Source: Mycobacterium kyorinense
Lineage (GTDB): Bacteria > Actinomycetota > Actinomycetes > Mycobacteriales > Mycobacteriaceae
Assembly: GCF_001672775.1 (NCBI RefSeq)
Contig: NZ_LZKJ01000166.1
Span: forward strand, 47,710 to 111,709
Direction of reading: 5' to 3'
Length of the DNA stretch: 64,000 bases
Below are positions 10,963 to 19,842 of this stretch, piece by piece; within the stretch, counting starts at the first letter, position 1, and each line of letters starts with the position of its first letter. Under the pieces are notes generated by a model, which saw only the letters and a list, made by a program, of their open reading frames with translations, searched no databases and was not told the DNA's origin. Position numbers and translations under genes: made by a program.

Positions 10963-11252
10963 GACGGCGACTCCTCGTCCACCAGCCGCTCGTGCTGTGC
11001 CGTCAAGCGAGCCGTCGCCGCCGATATCACCGGGGAGCTGACCACGATGATCGCAATCGTCACGGCGATCATCGCCGACGACTCCGAAAAGCCTTGCGAT
11101 ACAATCAGTCCCATACCGGTCAGCGGCACCCCTAACGACGTCGTCGCGGTCAACAAATGCAGCCGGTCGAACACCCGCGGCAATGCCGCCGCCCCCAGCG
11201 CCGAACAGGCCATCACCGCGACGCCGGCGAAGACCAGCACCCAGGCGATCAC
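10959..11252 (-). CDS. mnhG: Mrp antiporter subunit G
   Basis: A 97-residue protein with three membrane helices. The segment ALPRVFDRLHLLTATTSLGVPLTGMGL matches the MnhG signature (the usual R-x-P-D-x-Y-x-R-x-H-A-x-T is altered, with FDRLHLLTATTS here). GTG start overlapping the mnhF stop by four bases. Confidence 0.87.
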   Translation of the reverse strand: MIAWVLVFAGVAVMACSALGAAALPRVFDRLHLLTATTSLGVPLTGMGLIVSQGFSESSAMIAVTIAIIVVSSPVISAATARLTAQHERLVDEESPS

Positions 11253-11503
11253 GACTTACCCGCCAACAGCCGGGTGAACACCAGAGTCCCCGGCAACGTC
11301 ACCACTGCCAGCGCCAGCGCCACGATCAGATCCAAGTCACGTTGCCACCCAACGGCAATCAGCATCACGGCGATCGTCGCACCGATGCTGGCGAACTCCA
11401 GGCCCACCAGCCGGGCATGCGGTTGGCCGCGGCAAGCCATCCACGCGCCGGGGATGAACACGCCGAGCAACACCAGCACCGCTGCCAGTTCACCCGCGGT
11501 CAT
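11249..11503 (-). CDS. mnhF: Mrp antiporter subunit F
   Basis: An 84-residue protein with three membrane helices and the central VGLEFASIGATIAVMLIAVGWQRDLDLIVALALAVVTL region typical of MnhF (conserved Asp in the last helix pair). ATG start overlapping the mnhE stop by four bases. Confidence 0.85.
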   Translation of the reverse strand: MTAGELAAVLVLLGVFIPGAWMACRGQPHARLVGLEFASIGATIAVMLIAVGWQRDLDLIVALALAVVTLPGTLVFTRLLAGKS

Positions 11504-12018
11504 CGCTGCACCGCCGCCGACAGCCGGTCAGGTCGTGGCCGGGCTCGATGCAGTAGTACGGTCCCTTGCGACGGATCACTATCGAGCACAACGGTTCCCG
11601 GCGTGGTGGCAAAGGCCAATACCGCCGCCGCGCGGCGCGCCGACGCCACGGGTTCGGCTTCGACCGGCAACACCACGGCACTGATCACCCCGCGCCGGCG
11701 CCGCACCCGAACGGCGGGAAGCGCGTTGAGCGCATACCCCCACGCTTGGATCGCTTGCACCGGCACGGCGCGCGCCACCATGGCAATCCAACGGGCCCAA
11801 CCGATTCGGAACCGCCAATGCCCTCCATTGGCTTGCCGCGCCAACCGCGCTGCCACTGCACAGGGCAGCGTGCACCCGACCATCACCAACAATTCGGCGG
11901 GCGTGCGAGAAGTCAGCGTCGCCAGCCACACAACGGCGGTGACCACCCACCACAACAAAATCTCGCCCGATGCCCGGGCCAGCCGGTTGCGCGCCGGCTG
12001 ATCACCGGCCCCGGACAC
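11500..12018 (-). CDS. mnhE: Mrp antiporter subunit E
   Basis: A 172-residue subunit with an N-terminal membrane region (LLWWVVTAVVWLATL) and a conserved C-terminal cytosolic part containing FATTPGTVVLDSDP, the MnhE hallmark (TPGT). The GTG at 12018 lies inside the end of chaB (17-base overlap), so the antiporter genes follow directly from the DUF1360-chaB pair. It is the first subunit gene of the order E-F-G-DUF4040-B-C-D. Confidence 0.87.
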   Translation of the reverse strand: MSGAGDQPARNRLARASGEILLWWVVTAVVWLATLTSRTPAELLVMVGCTLPCAVAARLARQANGGHWRFRIGWARWIAMVARAVPVQAIQAWGYALNALPAVRVRRRRGVISAVVLPVEAEPVASARRAAAVLAFATTPGTVVLDSDPSQGTVLLHRARPRPDRLSAAVQR

Positions 12019-12415
12019 GACGGTTGTGCTTTTTGATCGCGTCGACGAGTTCCGACTTATTCATCGTGGACCGCCCCCGGACGTCGAGACGACGGGCGAC
12101 GTCGAGCAGATGCTTCTTGCTGGCGTTGGCATCCACGCCCTCCGCCGTCGGTCCCTTGGCTTGCGGTCCACCGCTTTCGGCGCGCTTGTCCGACGGGCCT
12201 TTCTTCTTCTTCGGCAACCAACGATCGCCGACTTTCTCGAAGCTGTGCTTGAGCGCGGAATAGGCAACGCGGTGGGCACGCTGCTCGCTGCCGTACTCTT
12301 TGGCGGCCGCGTCGTGCGCCTTGGAGAACGTGCGCTGTGCCTTGGCGCTGGAACGTTGCAAAGTGCTCGGCAACTCGCTCTGCTTGGGTTTGCCGCTCTT
12401 GGTTGTCTTGGGCAT
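12002..12415 (-). CDS. chaB: ChaB-family protein with C-terminal Rho-N/SAP-like domain
   Basis: A 137-residue, Lys-rich soluble protein. Residues ~8-65 match ChaB (LPSTLQRSSAKAQRTFSKAH, then VAYSALKHSFEKVGDRWLPK), named after the gene beside the E. coli cation/proton antiporter gene chaA. The C-terminus (~100-132, KKHLLDVARRLDVRGRSTMNK, then SELVDAIKKH) is a small Rho-N/SAP-type helical module often seen in nucleic-acid-binding proteins. ATG 12415 is supported by an excellent AAGGAGG site eight bases upstream; an in-frame TTG at 12436 is less likely. Its position immediately before the Mrp genes suggests a regulatory link to cation transport. Confidence 0.8.
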   Translation of the reverse strand: MPKTTKSGKPKQSELPSTLQRSSAKAQRTFSKAHDAAAKEYGSEQRAHRVAYSALKHSFEKVGDRWLPKKKKGPSDKRAESGGPQAKGPTAEGVDANASKKHLLDVARRLDVRGRSTMNKSELVDAIKKHNRRVRGR

Positions 12416-12432
12416 GACGGACCTCCTTGTAC

Positions 12433-12957
12433 TCAACCCTCAGCGGACTGCTGCGCCATTGCATAGGCGAGCTGCAAAAAGTCGGCGCCGGCCAGCGCGG
12501 TGAAGCTGCCCGCAACCAGGCGGGTGAACCTCGGCGCGAAGATCAGCCCGATGACGAACCCGGTGGCCACCCACATGTCCAGGCAGAACGGGCACGTCAG
12601 CAATTCACCCAGGCTGTGCCGCAATTGGCTGGAGTGCCGGGTTTCCTCCTGAACTTCGGCGGGACCGCCGGTGCCGGCGTAGTGAGCGAACGGAGCTCGC
12701 AGCGGGCTGGTCACCGCGTCCTTGGTCAGCGTGCGGGACAGCTTATGGGTGCCGCACATCACCGTCAGCAGATCCTGGGTCCGCCAGCGGTCGGGCAGCC
12801 GGCGGCCGGTGATTGCGGCGATCACCGCCGTGAGCGTGACGACCGTACCGTAAATGGCCATAACCACCAGGTAGCCGCCCAACGGGCGGGAGCTGTCTCC
12901 GCGATACGCATCGGCTTCCTGACGCGCGCGCTTGGCCATGTCCGTCACATCGCCCAC
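12433..12957 (-). CDS. DUF1360 membrane protein
   Basis: A protein of about 174 residues with three membrane segments, including GYLVVMAIYGTVVTLTAVIAA and MWVATGFVIGLIFAP. The central LLTCPFCLDMW motif (Cys-Pro-x-Cys...Trp) is diagnostic of DUF1360. Its molecular function is unknown; the CPxC pair could bind metal or be redox-active. The GTG at 12957 has GAGGAG six bases upstream; an ATG at 12939 is the alternative. It ends 17 bases before chaB and is probably the first gene of the antiporter operon. Confidence 0.75.
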   Translation of the reverse strand: MGDVTDMAKRARQEADAYRGDSSRPLGGYLVVMAIYGTVVTLTAVIAAITGRRLPDRWRTQDLLTVMCGTHKLSRTLTKDAVTSPLRAPFAHYAGTGGPAEVQEETRHSSQLRHSLGELLTCPFCLDMWVATGFVIGLIFAPRFTRLVAGSFTALAGADFLQLAYAMAQQSAEG

Positions 12958-13097
12958 TGCCACTCCTCGAGTCGGGTTTCGCACGCCGGTTACCCGAAGT
13001 CGAGGCCCGGCAATCCCCGACGGGTTACCGGCCGCGTCGGCCGGCCGCCGACGGGGTACCCAATGGCGGCCCACCATCCACGGAAGGATTGTTCGTA

Positions 13098-13811
13098 ATG
13101 GCGCAACCCGCCCAGGTCGAGCCGACGCGTGAGAGCGGCGCCGGTGACAAACCGGCTGTCTTGTTCGACGTCGACGGCACGCTGGTTGATTCCAACTTTC
13201 ATCACGTCGTCGCCTGGCATCGCGCCTTTCTCGACATCGGCAAGGAGGTGCCCTGCTGGCGCATCCACGGACTCATCGGCCGGTCAGGTTCCGAACTCGT
13301 CCGCATCCTGCTCGGCGACGAATTGGCCGACGCGCACGGCGCACAGGTCGAGAAGGCACACACCCGCTACTTCCTCGACAGCGGGTCGACGCTACGCCCG
13401 CTGCCCGGCGCGCGCGAACTGCTCGAGGCGATCGCACGACAGGGCTGGCGCGCGGTACTCGCCACCTCGGCCGGTGAAGACGAGCTTGCCTTGCTGCGCA
13501 GCGTGCTCGACGCGGAAGACCTGGTCGCCGCCGTGACGTCGGCTGCTGATGCGGACCGGGCCAAGCCGGATCCAGACATCGTCGCCAGCGCGCTGGAGTG
13601 CGTCGGAGCGCAACCGTCGCAGGCCGTCTTTCTCGGCGACACGGTATGGGATGTACAGGCGGGTCGCCGCGCCGGCGTCCCGACTGCGGCGGTGCTCAGC
13701 GGCGGAATCGCCCGCGAGGCACTAGAACACGCCGGCGCCGCGGCGATCTACGCCGGACCGCTCGACGTGTGGGCCCACCTCGACGAGTTCAGCCAATTGC
13801 TGCGGTTGTGA
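13098..13811 (+). CDS. HAD-superfamily phosphatase
   Basis: A 237-residue cytosolic hydrolase. HAD motif I is FDVDGTLVDS (nucleophile and acid/base Asp near residues 24 and 26), motif II the Thr/Ser in VLATSAGED, motif III the Lys in DRAKPDPDI and motif IV FLGDTVWDVQAG. The helical cap after motif I is of the beta-phosphoglucomutase/phosphoglycolate phosphatase type. The substrate is not predictable. GGAAGGA lies about eight bases before ATG 13098. Divergent from DUF1360 and convergent with the methyltransferase. Confidence 0.85.
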   Translation: MAQPAQVEPTRESGAGDKPAVLFDVDGTLVDSNFHHVVAWHRAFLDIGKEVPCWRIHGLIGRSGSELVRILLGDELADAHGAQVEKAHTRYFLDSGSTLRPLPGARELLEAIARQGWRAVLATSAGEDELALLRSVLDAEDLVAAVTSAADADRAKPDPDIVASALECVGAQPSQAVFLGDTVWDVQAGRRAGVPTAAVLSGGIAREALEHAGAAAIYAGPLDVWAHLDEFSQLLRL

Positions 13812-13822
13812 GCCGCCGCCGC

Positions 13823-14536
<714 letters not shown>

Positions 14537-14553
14537 TGTCAAGATTGTTGACA
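14537..14553. promoter_or_regulatory. Palindrome 2, overlapping the marR start codon
   Basis: TGTCAA (14537-14542) and TTGACA (14548-14553) form a perfect inverted repeat with a five-base spacer. Its last base is the A of the marR ATG. Binding here would block marR expression, consistent with negative autoregulation. Confidence 0.65.
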
Positions 14554-14972
14554 TGGGACGGATTGAGGATGCACCACTCGGCTATCTGCTGTACCGGGTG
14601 GGCGCCGCGCTGCGTCCGGAAGTAGCCGCGGTACTGCGCCCACTCGAACTGACCCTGCCCGAATTCGTATGCATGCGAATACTTTCCATGTATCCGGGGA
14701 TGTCTAGTGCTGACTTGGCGCGGCAGACCAACGTCACACCGCAGGCGATGAACACGGTTCTGCGCAAGCTCGAAGACGTCGACGTGGTGGCCAGGCCGGC
14801 GACGGTGCCGTCGGGGCGGGCGCTGCCGGCCACGCTGACCACCGCCGGCCGGGCGCTGCTCAAGCGCGCCGAAGCGGCAGTGCGAGAAGCCGACGCGCGG
14901 ATACTGAGCAAGCTGTCGGCGTCCGAGCAGCGTGAGTTCAAGCGGATGCTCGAAGCGCTGGGATCCGACTAA
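14553..14972 (+). CDS. MarR-family transcriptional regulator (Rv2887-like)
   Basis: A 139-residue winged-helix repressor. The recognition region is SADLARQTNVTPQAMNTVLRKLEDVDVVARPA, followed by the beta-wing (PSGRALPATLT); the flanking helices form the dimer interface. By gene order beside amiC it corresponds to M. tuberculosis Rv2887, which represses the methyltransferase gene rv0560c and whose loss gives resistance to some drugs through their methylation. Here a methyltransferase of that type is the divergent neighbour. ATG 14553 is chosen because upstream sequence is palindromic operator; there is no Shine-Dalgarno site, so the transcript may be leaderless. Confidence 0.88.
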   Translation: MGRIEDAPLGYLLYRVGAALRPEVAAVLRPLELTLPEFVCMRILSMYPGMSSADLARQTNVTPQAMNTVLRKLEDVDVVARPATVPSGRALPATLTTAGRALLKRAEAAVREADARILSKLSASEQREFKRMLEALGSD

Positions 14973-14973
14973 C

Positions 14974-15007
14974 ATGCCGAGCGTGAGACTGGCTTCACGC
15001 TCGGCAT
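14974..15007. terminator. Bidirectional hairpin terminator between marR and amiC
   Basis: Perfect 13-bp stem ATGCCGAGCGTGA / TCACGCTCGGCAT with an eight-base loop, two bases after the marR stop. There is no U-tract, as is common for mycobacterial hairpins. It can serve both convergent genes. Confidence 0.75.
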
Positions 15008-15047
15008 CGAGCGTGAACTTAACTTCACACTGGGCGCAAAGCCAAAG

Positions 15048-16463
15048 CTAGGCGGCCCCGGCCTGAATGCGGGCAAACGGCCGCGCTTCTTCAAGTTCGT
15101 AGGCCAACTCCAGCAGCCGGGCCTCGGCGCCGCGCTCCGCGGAGAACATCATGCCCTGCGGTAACCCATTGGCAGTGTGGGCCAGCGGCAACGAGATCGC
15201 CGGATCACCGGTGGCGTTCTGCAGCGGTGTGAACGCGACCCACTCCATCAGCCGGTCGATGATCTGCTGGTAGTCCGCGGTCGGGTCAAGGTGCCCGACG
15301 CGCGGCGTCTCGGTGGCCAGCGTCGGCGTCAACAATGCGTCGTGGCCGCGGAAGAACCGCGCGCTGCGCCGTGACGAAGCGGCGAGCCGGGCGATGGCCA
15401 GCGGCAGCCGGTGCAGGCGGCGGATGGCGTAGCGATCCAGGCCCAGCGTCAGGTTGTCCAGCCGGGTGCTGTCGAACGAGGGGCCGAACACGCGCCGCCC
15501 CCGGCGCACCAGCGCGGTGGACAAAAACGCCCAGTACAGCAGGAAGTCGTCGGCGAAAGAGGCTGGCACAGGCGGGTTTTCGATGTATTCCACCCGATGG
15601 CCCAGTTCCTCCAGCAAGGCAGCGGTCTTCAAGGTCAGCTCACGCACCTCCGGGGTGGCTTCCCTGCCGATCGACTTGGTGACGACCGCGAGCTTCAGCC
15701 GCCGCTTGGCGGGGCCGGTGACATCACCGATCGCCGACAACTTGGGGTTGGGCCAGATGCGTTCGGCTTCCCGGTAAAAGGCGGCGGTGTCACGCACCGA
15801 GCGGGTCACCACGCCGTTGTAGACGATGCGCACCGGCATTTGGCGGAAGTCGTCGTCCAGCGGCAACCGGCCGCGCGACGGCTTGAGACCGACCAGGCCG
15901 TTGCAGGCTGCCGGAATCCGGATGGACCCGCCGCCGTCGTTGGCGTGCGCGATCGGCACCACCCCGGCGGCCACGAACGCCGCCGACCCCGACGAGGACG
16001 CGGCGGCGGTGTGGTCGGTGTTCCACGGGTTGCGGACCGCGCCCAGCCGGGGATGCTCGGCGGCGGCGCTGAAACCGAACTCGCTCAACTGCGTTTTGCC
16101 CAGCGAGTTCAGCCCGGTGGCCAGATACATCCGGGCGAAGGCACCGTCGGCGGCAGCTGGGCGGGGATCCCACGCGTCGGTGCCCTGCATGGTCGGCATG
16201 CCGGCCACGTCGACGTTGTCTTTGATGAACGTCGGCACGCCGCTGAAAAAACCCGCTTTCGGGGGCGCGGCCGCTTCGTCCCGTGCGCGGTCGAATGCCT
16301 CATAGGCCAAGCCGTTCAGGGTCGGGTTGACCGCCTCGGTGCGGGCGATGGCAGCCTCGATGACCTCGGCGCGGGACACTCTGCCGGCCTGGATGGCCTC
16401 TGCCAGGGAAACCGCGTCGAGATCGCCGAGGGCATCGTCGCCGAATGCGTGTACGTGTTGCAT
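15048..16463 (-). CDS. amiC: Amidase (AmiC type)
   Basis: A 471-residue amidase-signature hydrolase that converts amides to acid plus ammonia. The Ser-cisSer-Lys triad is visible: Lys81 in FIKDN, cis-Ser near 157 in AASSSGSAA, and nucleophile Ser180 in DGGGSIRIPAACNGLVGLKPS. The usual Gly-Gly before the cis-Ser is Ala-Ala here. No signal peptide, so cytosolic. Gene order (marR, amidase, tsf, rpsB) matches M. tuberculosis Rv2887 to Rv2890c, where this gene is amiC. Physiological substrate unknown. Convergent with marR, sharing the hairpin terminator. Confidence 0.88.
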   Translation of the reverse strand: MQHVHAFGDDALGDLDAVSLAEAIQAGRVSRAEVIEAAIARTEAVNPTLNGLAYEAFDRARDEAAAPPKAGFFSGVPTFIKDNVDVAGMPTMQGTDAWDPRPAAADGAFARMYLATGLNSLGKTQLSEFGFSAAAEHPRLGAVRNPWNTDHTAAASSSGSAAFVAAGVVPIAHANDGGGSIRIPAACNGLVGLKPSRGRLPLDDDFRQMPVRIVYNGVVTRSVRDTAAFYREAERIWPNPKLSAIGDVTGPAKRRLKLAVVTKSIGREATPEVRELTLKTAALLEELGHRVEYIENPPVPASFADDFLLYWAFLSTALVRRGRRVFGPSFDSTRLDNLTLGLDRYAIRRLHRLPLAIARLAASSRRSARFFRGHDALLTPTLATETPRVGHLDPTADYQQIIDRLMEWVAFTPLQNATGDPAISLPLAHTANGLPQGMMFSAERGAEARLLELAYELEEARPFARIQAGAA

Positions 16464-16473
16464 CCGGCTGATG

Positions 16474-17289
16474 CTACTGCTGACCGACCTCGAAGCGGAC
16501 GAATCGCGTCACGGTGACACCGGCCTCGTCGAGCAGGGCTTTGACGGTCTTCTTGTTGTCGGATACCGACGGCTGCTCCAGCAGCACGACATCCTTGAAG
16601 AATCCGCCCAGCCGGCCCTCGACGATCTTGGGCAGTGCCTGCTCGGGCTTGCCCTCGGCGCGCGAGGTCTCCTCCGCGATGCGGCGTTCGCTGGCTACCA
16701 CGTCTTCGGGCACGTCGTCGCGGGACAGGTAGCGGGCCTTGAGCGCGGCGATCTGCAAGGCGACTGCGTGCGCGGCCTCTTGGTCCGAGCCGGTGTACTC
16801 CACCAGCACGCCCACCGCCGGCGGCAGGTCGGCCGACCGCTTGTGCAGGTAGGTCTCGACGGTGCCGTCGAAGAACGCGACGCGGCGCAACTCGAGCTTC
16901 TCGCCGATCTTGGCCGACAGCTCGGCGATGGCCTGCTCGACGGTCCGGTCCCCGGCCTGCGCGCTCTTGAGCGCCTCGACGTCGGCAACCTTGGCGGCGA
17001 CGGCAGCGCTGACCACCTCGTCGGCCAGCTGCTGGAACTCGGCGTTCTTGGCGACGAAGTCGGTCTCACAGTTCAGCTCGATCAGCGCGCCGTCTTTGGC
17101 GGCGACGAGGCCTTCGGCGGTCGCGCGCTCGGCGCGCTTGCCGACATCCTTGGCGCCCTTGATCCGCAGCGCCTCGACGGCCTTGTCGAAGTCGCCGTCG
17201 GTTTCGGCCAGCGCGTTCTTGCAGTCGAGCATGCCGGCGCCAGTCAGCTCGCGAAGTCGCTTGACGTCGGCAGCGGTGAAGTTCGCCAT
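16474..17289 (-). CDS. tsf: Elongation factor Ts
   Basis: A 271-residue guanine-nucleotide exchange factor that recycles EF-Tu. The N-terminal UBA-like part is [26 protein letters not shown]. The core signature is [14 protein letters not shown], in contact with the EF-Tu G domain. ATG 17289 starts the canonical MANFTAADV sequence; longer reading frames run back into rpsB. It follows rpsB by one base, the usual rpsB-tsf operon. The protein ends in [10 protein letters not shown], typical of the family. Confidence 0.97.
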   Translation of the reverse strand: MANFTAADVKRLRELTGAGMLDCKNALAETDGDFDKAVEALRIKGAKDVGKRAERATAEGLVAAKDGALIELNCETDFVAKNAEFQQLADEVVSAAVAAKVADVEALKSAQAGDRTVEQAIAELSAKIGEKLELRRVAFFDGTVETYLHKRSADLPPAVGVLVEYTGSDQEAAHAVALQIAALKARYLSRDDVPEDVVASERRIAEETSRAEGKPEQALPKIVEGRLGGFFKDVVLLEQPSVSDNKKTVKALLDEAGVTVTRFVRFEVGQQ

Positions 17290-17290
17290 C

Positions 17291-18118
17291 TCAGCCTTCC
17301 GTGGTGGTGGTTTCGGTTTGCGCAGGGGTCTCGCCGGCGGGGGCCGTCGCCGCAGCCAGCAACTCCTGCTCCCACTCGGCCAGCGGCTCGGCCGAGTCGG
17401 CCTCCGGCTTGCCGTCACCGCGGCCCAGCCCGGCCCGGGCCTGTAGCCCCTCGGCCACCGCCGAGGCGATCACCTTGGTCAGCAGCGCCGCCGAGCGGAT
17501 CGCGTCGTCATTGCCCGGGATCGGGTAGTCGACCTGGTCGGGGTCACAGTTGGTGTCCAGGATCGCGATCACCGGGATGCCCAGCTTGCGGGCCTCACCG
17601 ACGGCGATGTGCTCCTTGTTGGTGTCGACGACCCACACCGCCGACGGCACCCGGGCCATGTCGCGGATACCGCCCAGGCTGCGCTCCAGCTTGTTCTTCT
17701 CCCGGGTCAGGCCGAGGATTTCCTTCTTGGTGCGGCCCTCGAAGCCACCGGTCTGCTCCATCGCCTCGAGCTCCTTGAGGCGCTGCAGCCGCTTGTGCAC
17801 GGTGGAGAAGTTGGTCAGCATGCCGCCCAGCCAGCGCTGGTTGACGTACGGCATCCCGACGCGGGTGGCCTCGGCGGCGATGGACTCCTGCGCCTGCTTC
17901 TTGGTGCCGACGAACAGGATGGTGCCGCCGTGGGCGACGGTCTCCTTGACGAACTCGTACGCCTTGTCGATGAACGTCAGGGTCTGCTGCAGGTCGATGA
18001 TGTAGATGCCGTTGCGGTCGGTGAAGATGAACCGCTTCATCTTGGGGTTCCAGCGACGGGTCTGATGCCCGAAGTGGGTGCCGCTGTCCAGCAGCTGCTT
18101 CATGGTTACTACGGCCAT
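17291..18118 (-). CDS. rpsB: 30S ribosomal protein S2
   Basis: A 275-residue bS2/uS2 protein required for late small-subunit assembly. Diagnostic stretches are [29 protein letters not shown] and [14 protein letters not shown]. An actinobacterial Ala/Thr/Glu-rich C-terminal tail follows ([13 protein letters not shown]). ATG 18118 gives the canonical N-terminus MAVVTM; an AAAGG site lies nearby. The leader carries a nested hairpin (listed separately), which may mediate feedback control by S2 as in other bacteria. Confidence 0.97.
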   Translation of the reverse strand: MAVVTMKQLLDSGTHFGHQTRRWNPKMKRFIFTDRNGIYIIDLQQTLTFIDKAYEFVKETVAHGGTILFVGTKKQAQESIAAEATRVGMPYVNQRWLGGMLTNFSTVHKRLQRLKELEAMEQTGGFEGRTKKEILGLTREKNKLERSLGGIRDMARVPSAVWVVDTNKEHIAVGEARKLGIPVIAILDTNCDPDQVDYPIPGNDDAIRSAALLTKVIASAVAEGLQARAGLGRGDGKPEADSAEPLAEWEQELLAAATAPAGETPAQTETTTTEG

Positions 18119-18175
18119 GCTGATGCCTTTATGTTGTGTCGGTTGTCGCCCGGCGACGGGTGAAGCCGGGCCCTG

Positions 18176-18240
18176 GTGTCTGCGGGATGCCGGACCCGTT
18201 CTCGGACGGGACCGCGCGGCATCCGTTCGGCTGCAGACAC
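18176..18240 (-). promoter_or_regulatory. Nested hairpin in the rpsB leader, candidate r-protein leader
   Basis: On the minus strand, 58-122 bases upstream of rpsB, three helices nest: GTGTCTGC (18176-18183) with GCAGACAC (18233-18240), GGATGCCG (18185-18192) with CGGCATCC (18217-18224), and CCCGT (18195-18199) with ACGGG (18206-18210), separated by asymmetric internal loops. A further GTCGC/GCGAC hairpin lies at 18145-18157. Such a layout fits an autoregulatory ribosomal-protein leader. Confidence 0.5.
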
Positions 18241-18351
18241 GCGAAGTCAGCCCGCTCGGGCGAGCTGCGCCGCCGAGTTTACACGGTTTCAGCAGGTGCT
18301 TTGTCCACAGCCTGGCTGGCGGGCCGGCTCGCTGCGCACTGGACTGAGCCG

Positions 18352-18837
18352 GTGCGATTCCTTGTGGTGCTGCTGTTGGCGCTGCTGTGCGCCGCCCCGG
18401 CAGCGGCCGATGACGTCCGGCTGCAGTGGCCGCTGCGGCCACCCCCGGCAGTCGTGCACCGCTTCGATGCGCCCTCGCCGAACTGGAATCCCGGGCATCG
18501 GGGCGTTGACCTGGCCGGAGCCGCCGGCCAGCCGGTGTACGCGGCGGGCAACGCGACGGTGGTGTTCGCCGGGATGCTGGCCGGTCGGCCGGTGGTGTCG
18601 CTGGCCCATCCGGGCGGCTTGCATACCAGCTACGAGCCGGTCCGAGCCGCTGTCCAGGTCGGCCAACGGGTGGCCAGCTCGACGGTGATCGGCGCATTGC
18701 AGCCCGGCCATCCCGGGTGCGGAAGCTTGGCGTGCCTGCACTGGGGCGCGATGTGGGGCCCGGCGGCCCGAGCCGACTATGTCGACCCACTCGGGCTGCT
18801 GGCGTCGACGCCGATCCGGCTCAAGCCGCTGTCTTGA
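18352..18837 (+). CDS. Secreted M23/LytM-like protein (Rv2891-like)
   Basis: A protein of about 161 residues with a signal peptide [19 protein letters not shown], cleaved before DDV. The rest is a compact LytM/peptidase M23 fold. The first zinc motif HRGVD is intact, and the central [16 protein letters not shown] and LHTSYEPV follow. The second motif, normally H-x-H, reads ACLHWG: the zinc-binding second His is present, but the catalytic first His is Cys. I recall the M. tuberculosis homologue Rv2891 as similar, so this is probably a family trait. It may bind peptidoglycan or regulate hydrolases. The GTG at 18352 is chosen because it opens the signal peptide. Confidence 0.75.
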   Translation: MRFLVVLLLALLCAAPAAADDVRLQWPLRPPPAVVHRFDAPSPNWNPGHRGVDLAGAAGQPVYAAGNATVVFAGMLAGRPVVSLAHPGGLHTSYEPVRAAVQVGQRVASSTVIGALQPGHPGCGSLACLHWGAMWGPAARADYVDPLGLLASTPIRLKPLS

Positions 18838-18902
18838 TCGCCGGTGTGGGATTGATGCACGCATTTCGCGGAAAAGCGTGTCACAAGCCCACACTCGGCG
18901 AT
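18837..18902. terminator. Bidirectional hairpin terminator between the M23-like gene and xerC
   Basis: ATCGCCG-GTGTGGG (from 18837) pairs with CCCACAC-TCGGCGAT (to 18902) with one bulged base. Inside it, CACGC-A-TTT pairs with AAA-A-GCGTG. The structure starts at the last base of the M23-like stop codon and ends five bases before the xerC stop, serving two convergent genes. Confidence 0.75.
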
Positions 18903-18907
18903 GGCGT

Positions 18908-19810
18908 TCAGGCCCGCGGGTGGGCCTGGTCGTGGACGGCCCGCAGCCGAGCGACCGTGACGTGGGTGTAGAGCTGGGTGGTGGCCAGGCTGGAGTGGCC
19001 CAGCAATTCCTGCACGACACGCAGGTCCGCGCCGCCTTCGAGCAGATGCGTGGCGGCGCTGTGCCGCAATCCGTGCGGGCCCATGTCGGGTGCCCCGGCC
19101 ACCGCAGACACCGTCTGGTGCACGACGGTGCGGGCCTGCCGCACGTCGAGCCGCCGGCCCCGCGCACCCAGCAGCAGCGCCGGCCCGGACTCGGCAGTGA
19201 CCAGTGCGGGCCGGCCGTCGGCCAGCCAGGCGGTCAACGCCTCGGCCGCCGGCTCCCCGAACGGCGCGGTGCGCTGCTTGTCCCCCTTGCCGAGCACGCG
19301 GACCAGCCGATGCGCCGTGTCGACGTCGTCGATGTCCAGACCGCACAGCTCGCTGACTCGAATCCCGGTGGCGTAGAGCAACTCGACGATCAGCCGGTCC
19401 CGCAACGCCAACGGATCGCCTTGCTGCGAACCGGATTTCGCAGCGGCCATGGCGGCCAACGCCTGATCCTGGCGCAGCACCGACGGTAACGTGCGATGCG
19501 CCTTGGGCACCTGCAGCCGGTCGGCCGGGTCCGCGGTCAACAGGCCACCGCGCACGGCCCAGGCCGTGAATGCCTTGACCGCCGACGTGCGGCGCGCCAG
19601 CGTCGTGCGCGCTGTACCCGCAGCGGCCTGGGTAGCCAGCCAGGACCGCAACAACGGCAGGGTCAGCGCGCCAAGGCCCGAGCCAGGCGCATGCTCCTCG
19701 GCGAAGGCGAAAAACGACCGCACGTCGCCCAGATAGGCACGACGGGTGTGCGCCGAGCGATTGCGCTGCAGCGCCAAATAGTCGTCGAACTCGTCGAGGA
19801 CCGTCTCCAC
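18908..19810 (-). CDS. xerC: Tyrosine recombinase XerC
   Basis: A 300-residue site-specific recombinase that, with XerD, resolves chromosome dimers at dif. N-terminal SAM-like core-binding domain at ~1-90; catalytic domain at ~105-290 with Arg151 (TGIRVSEL), Lys175 (GKGDKQR), His246 and Arg249 (HGLRH), His272 (LGHSS) and nucleophile Tyr281 (TQLYTHV). All catalytic residues are intact. GTG start. Gene order with viuB, dprA, comM and yraN matches M. tuberculosis Rv2894c to Rv2898c, except for the lactate monooxygenase inserted upstream. Confidence 0.95.
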   Translation of the reverse strand: METVLDEFDDYLALQRNRSAHTRRAYLGDVRSFFAFAEEHAPGSGLGALTLPLLRSWLATQAAAGTARTTLARRTSAVKAFTAWAVRGGLLTADPADRLQVPKAHRTLPSVLRQDQALAAMAAAKSGSQQGDPLALRDRLIVELLYATGIRVSELCGLDIDDVDTAHRLVRVLGKGDKQRTAPFGEPAAEALTAWLADGRPALVTAESGPALLLGARGRRLDVRQARTVVHQTVSAVAGAPDMGPHGLRHSAATHLLEGGADLRVVQELLGHSSLATTQLYTHVTVARLRAVHDQAHPRA

Positions 19811-19842
19811 TCCCCCACGGTCGCAGACGGCGACCGTGGGGC

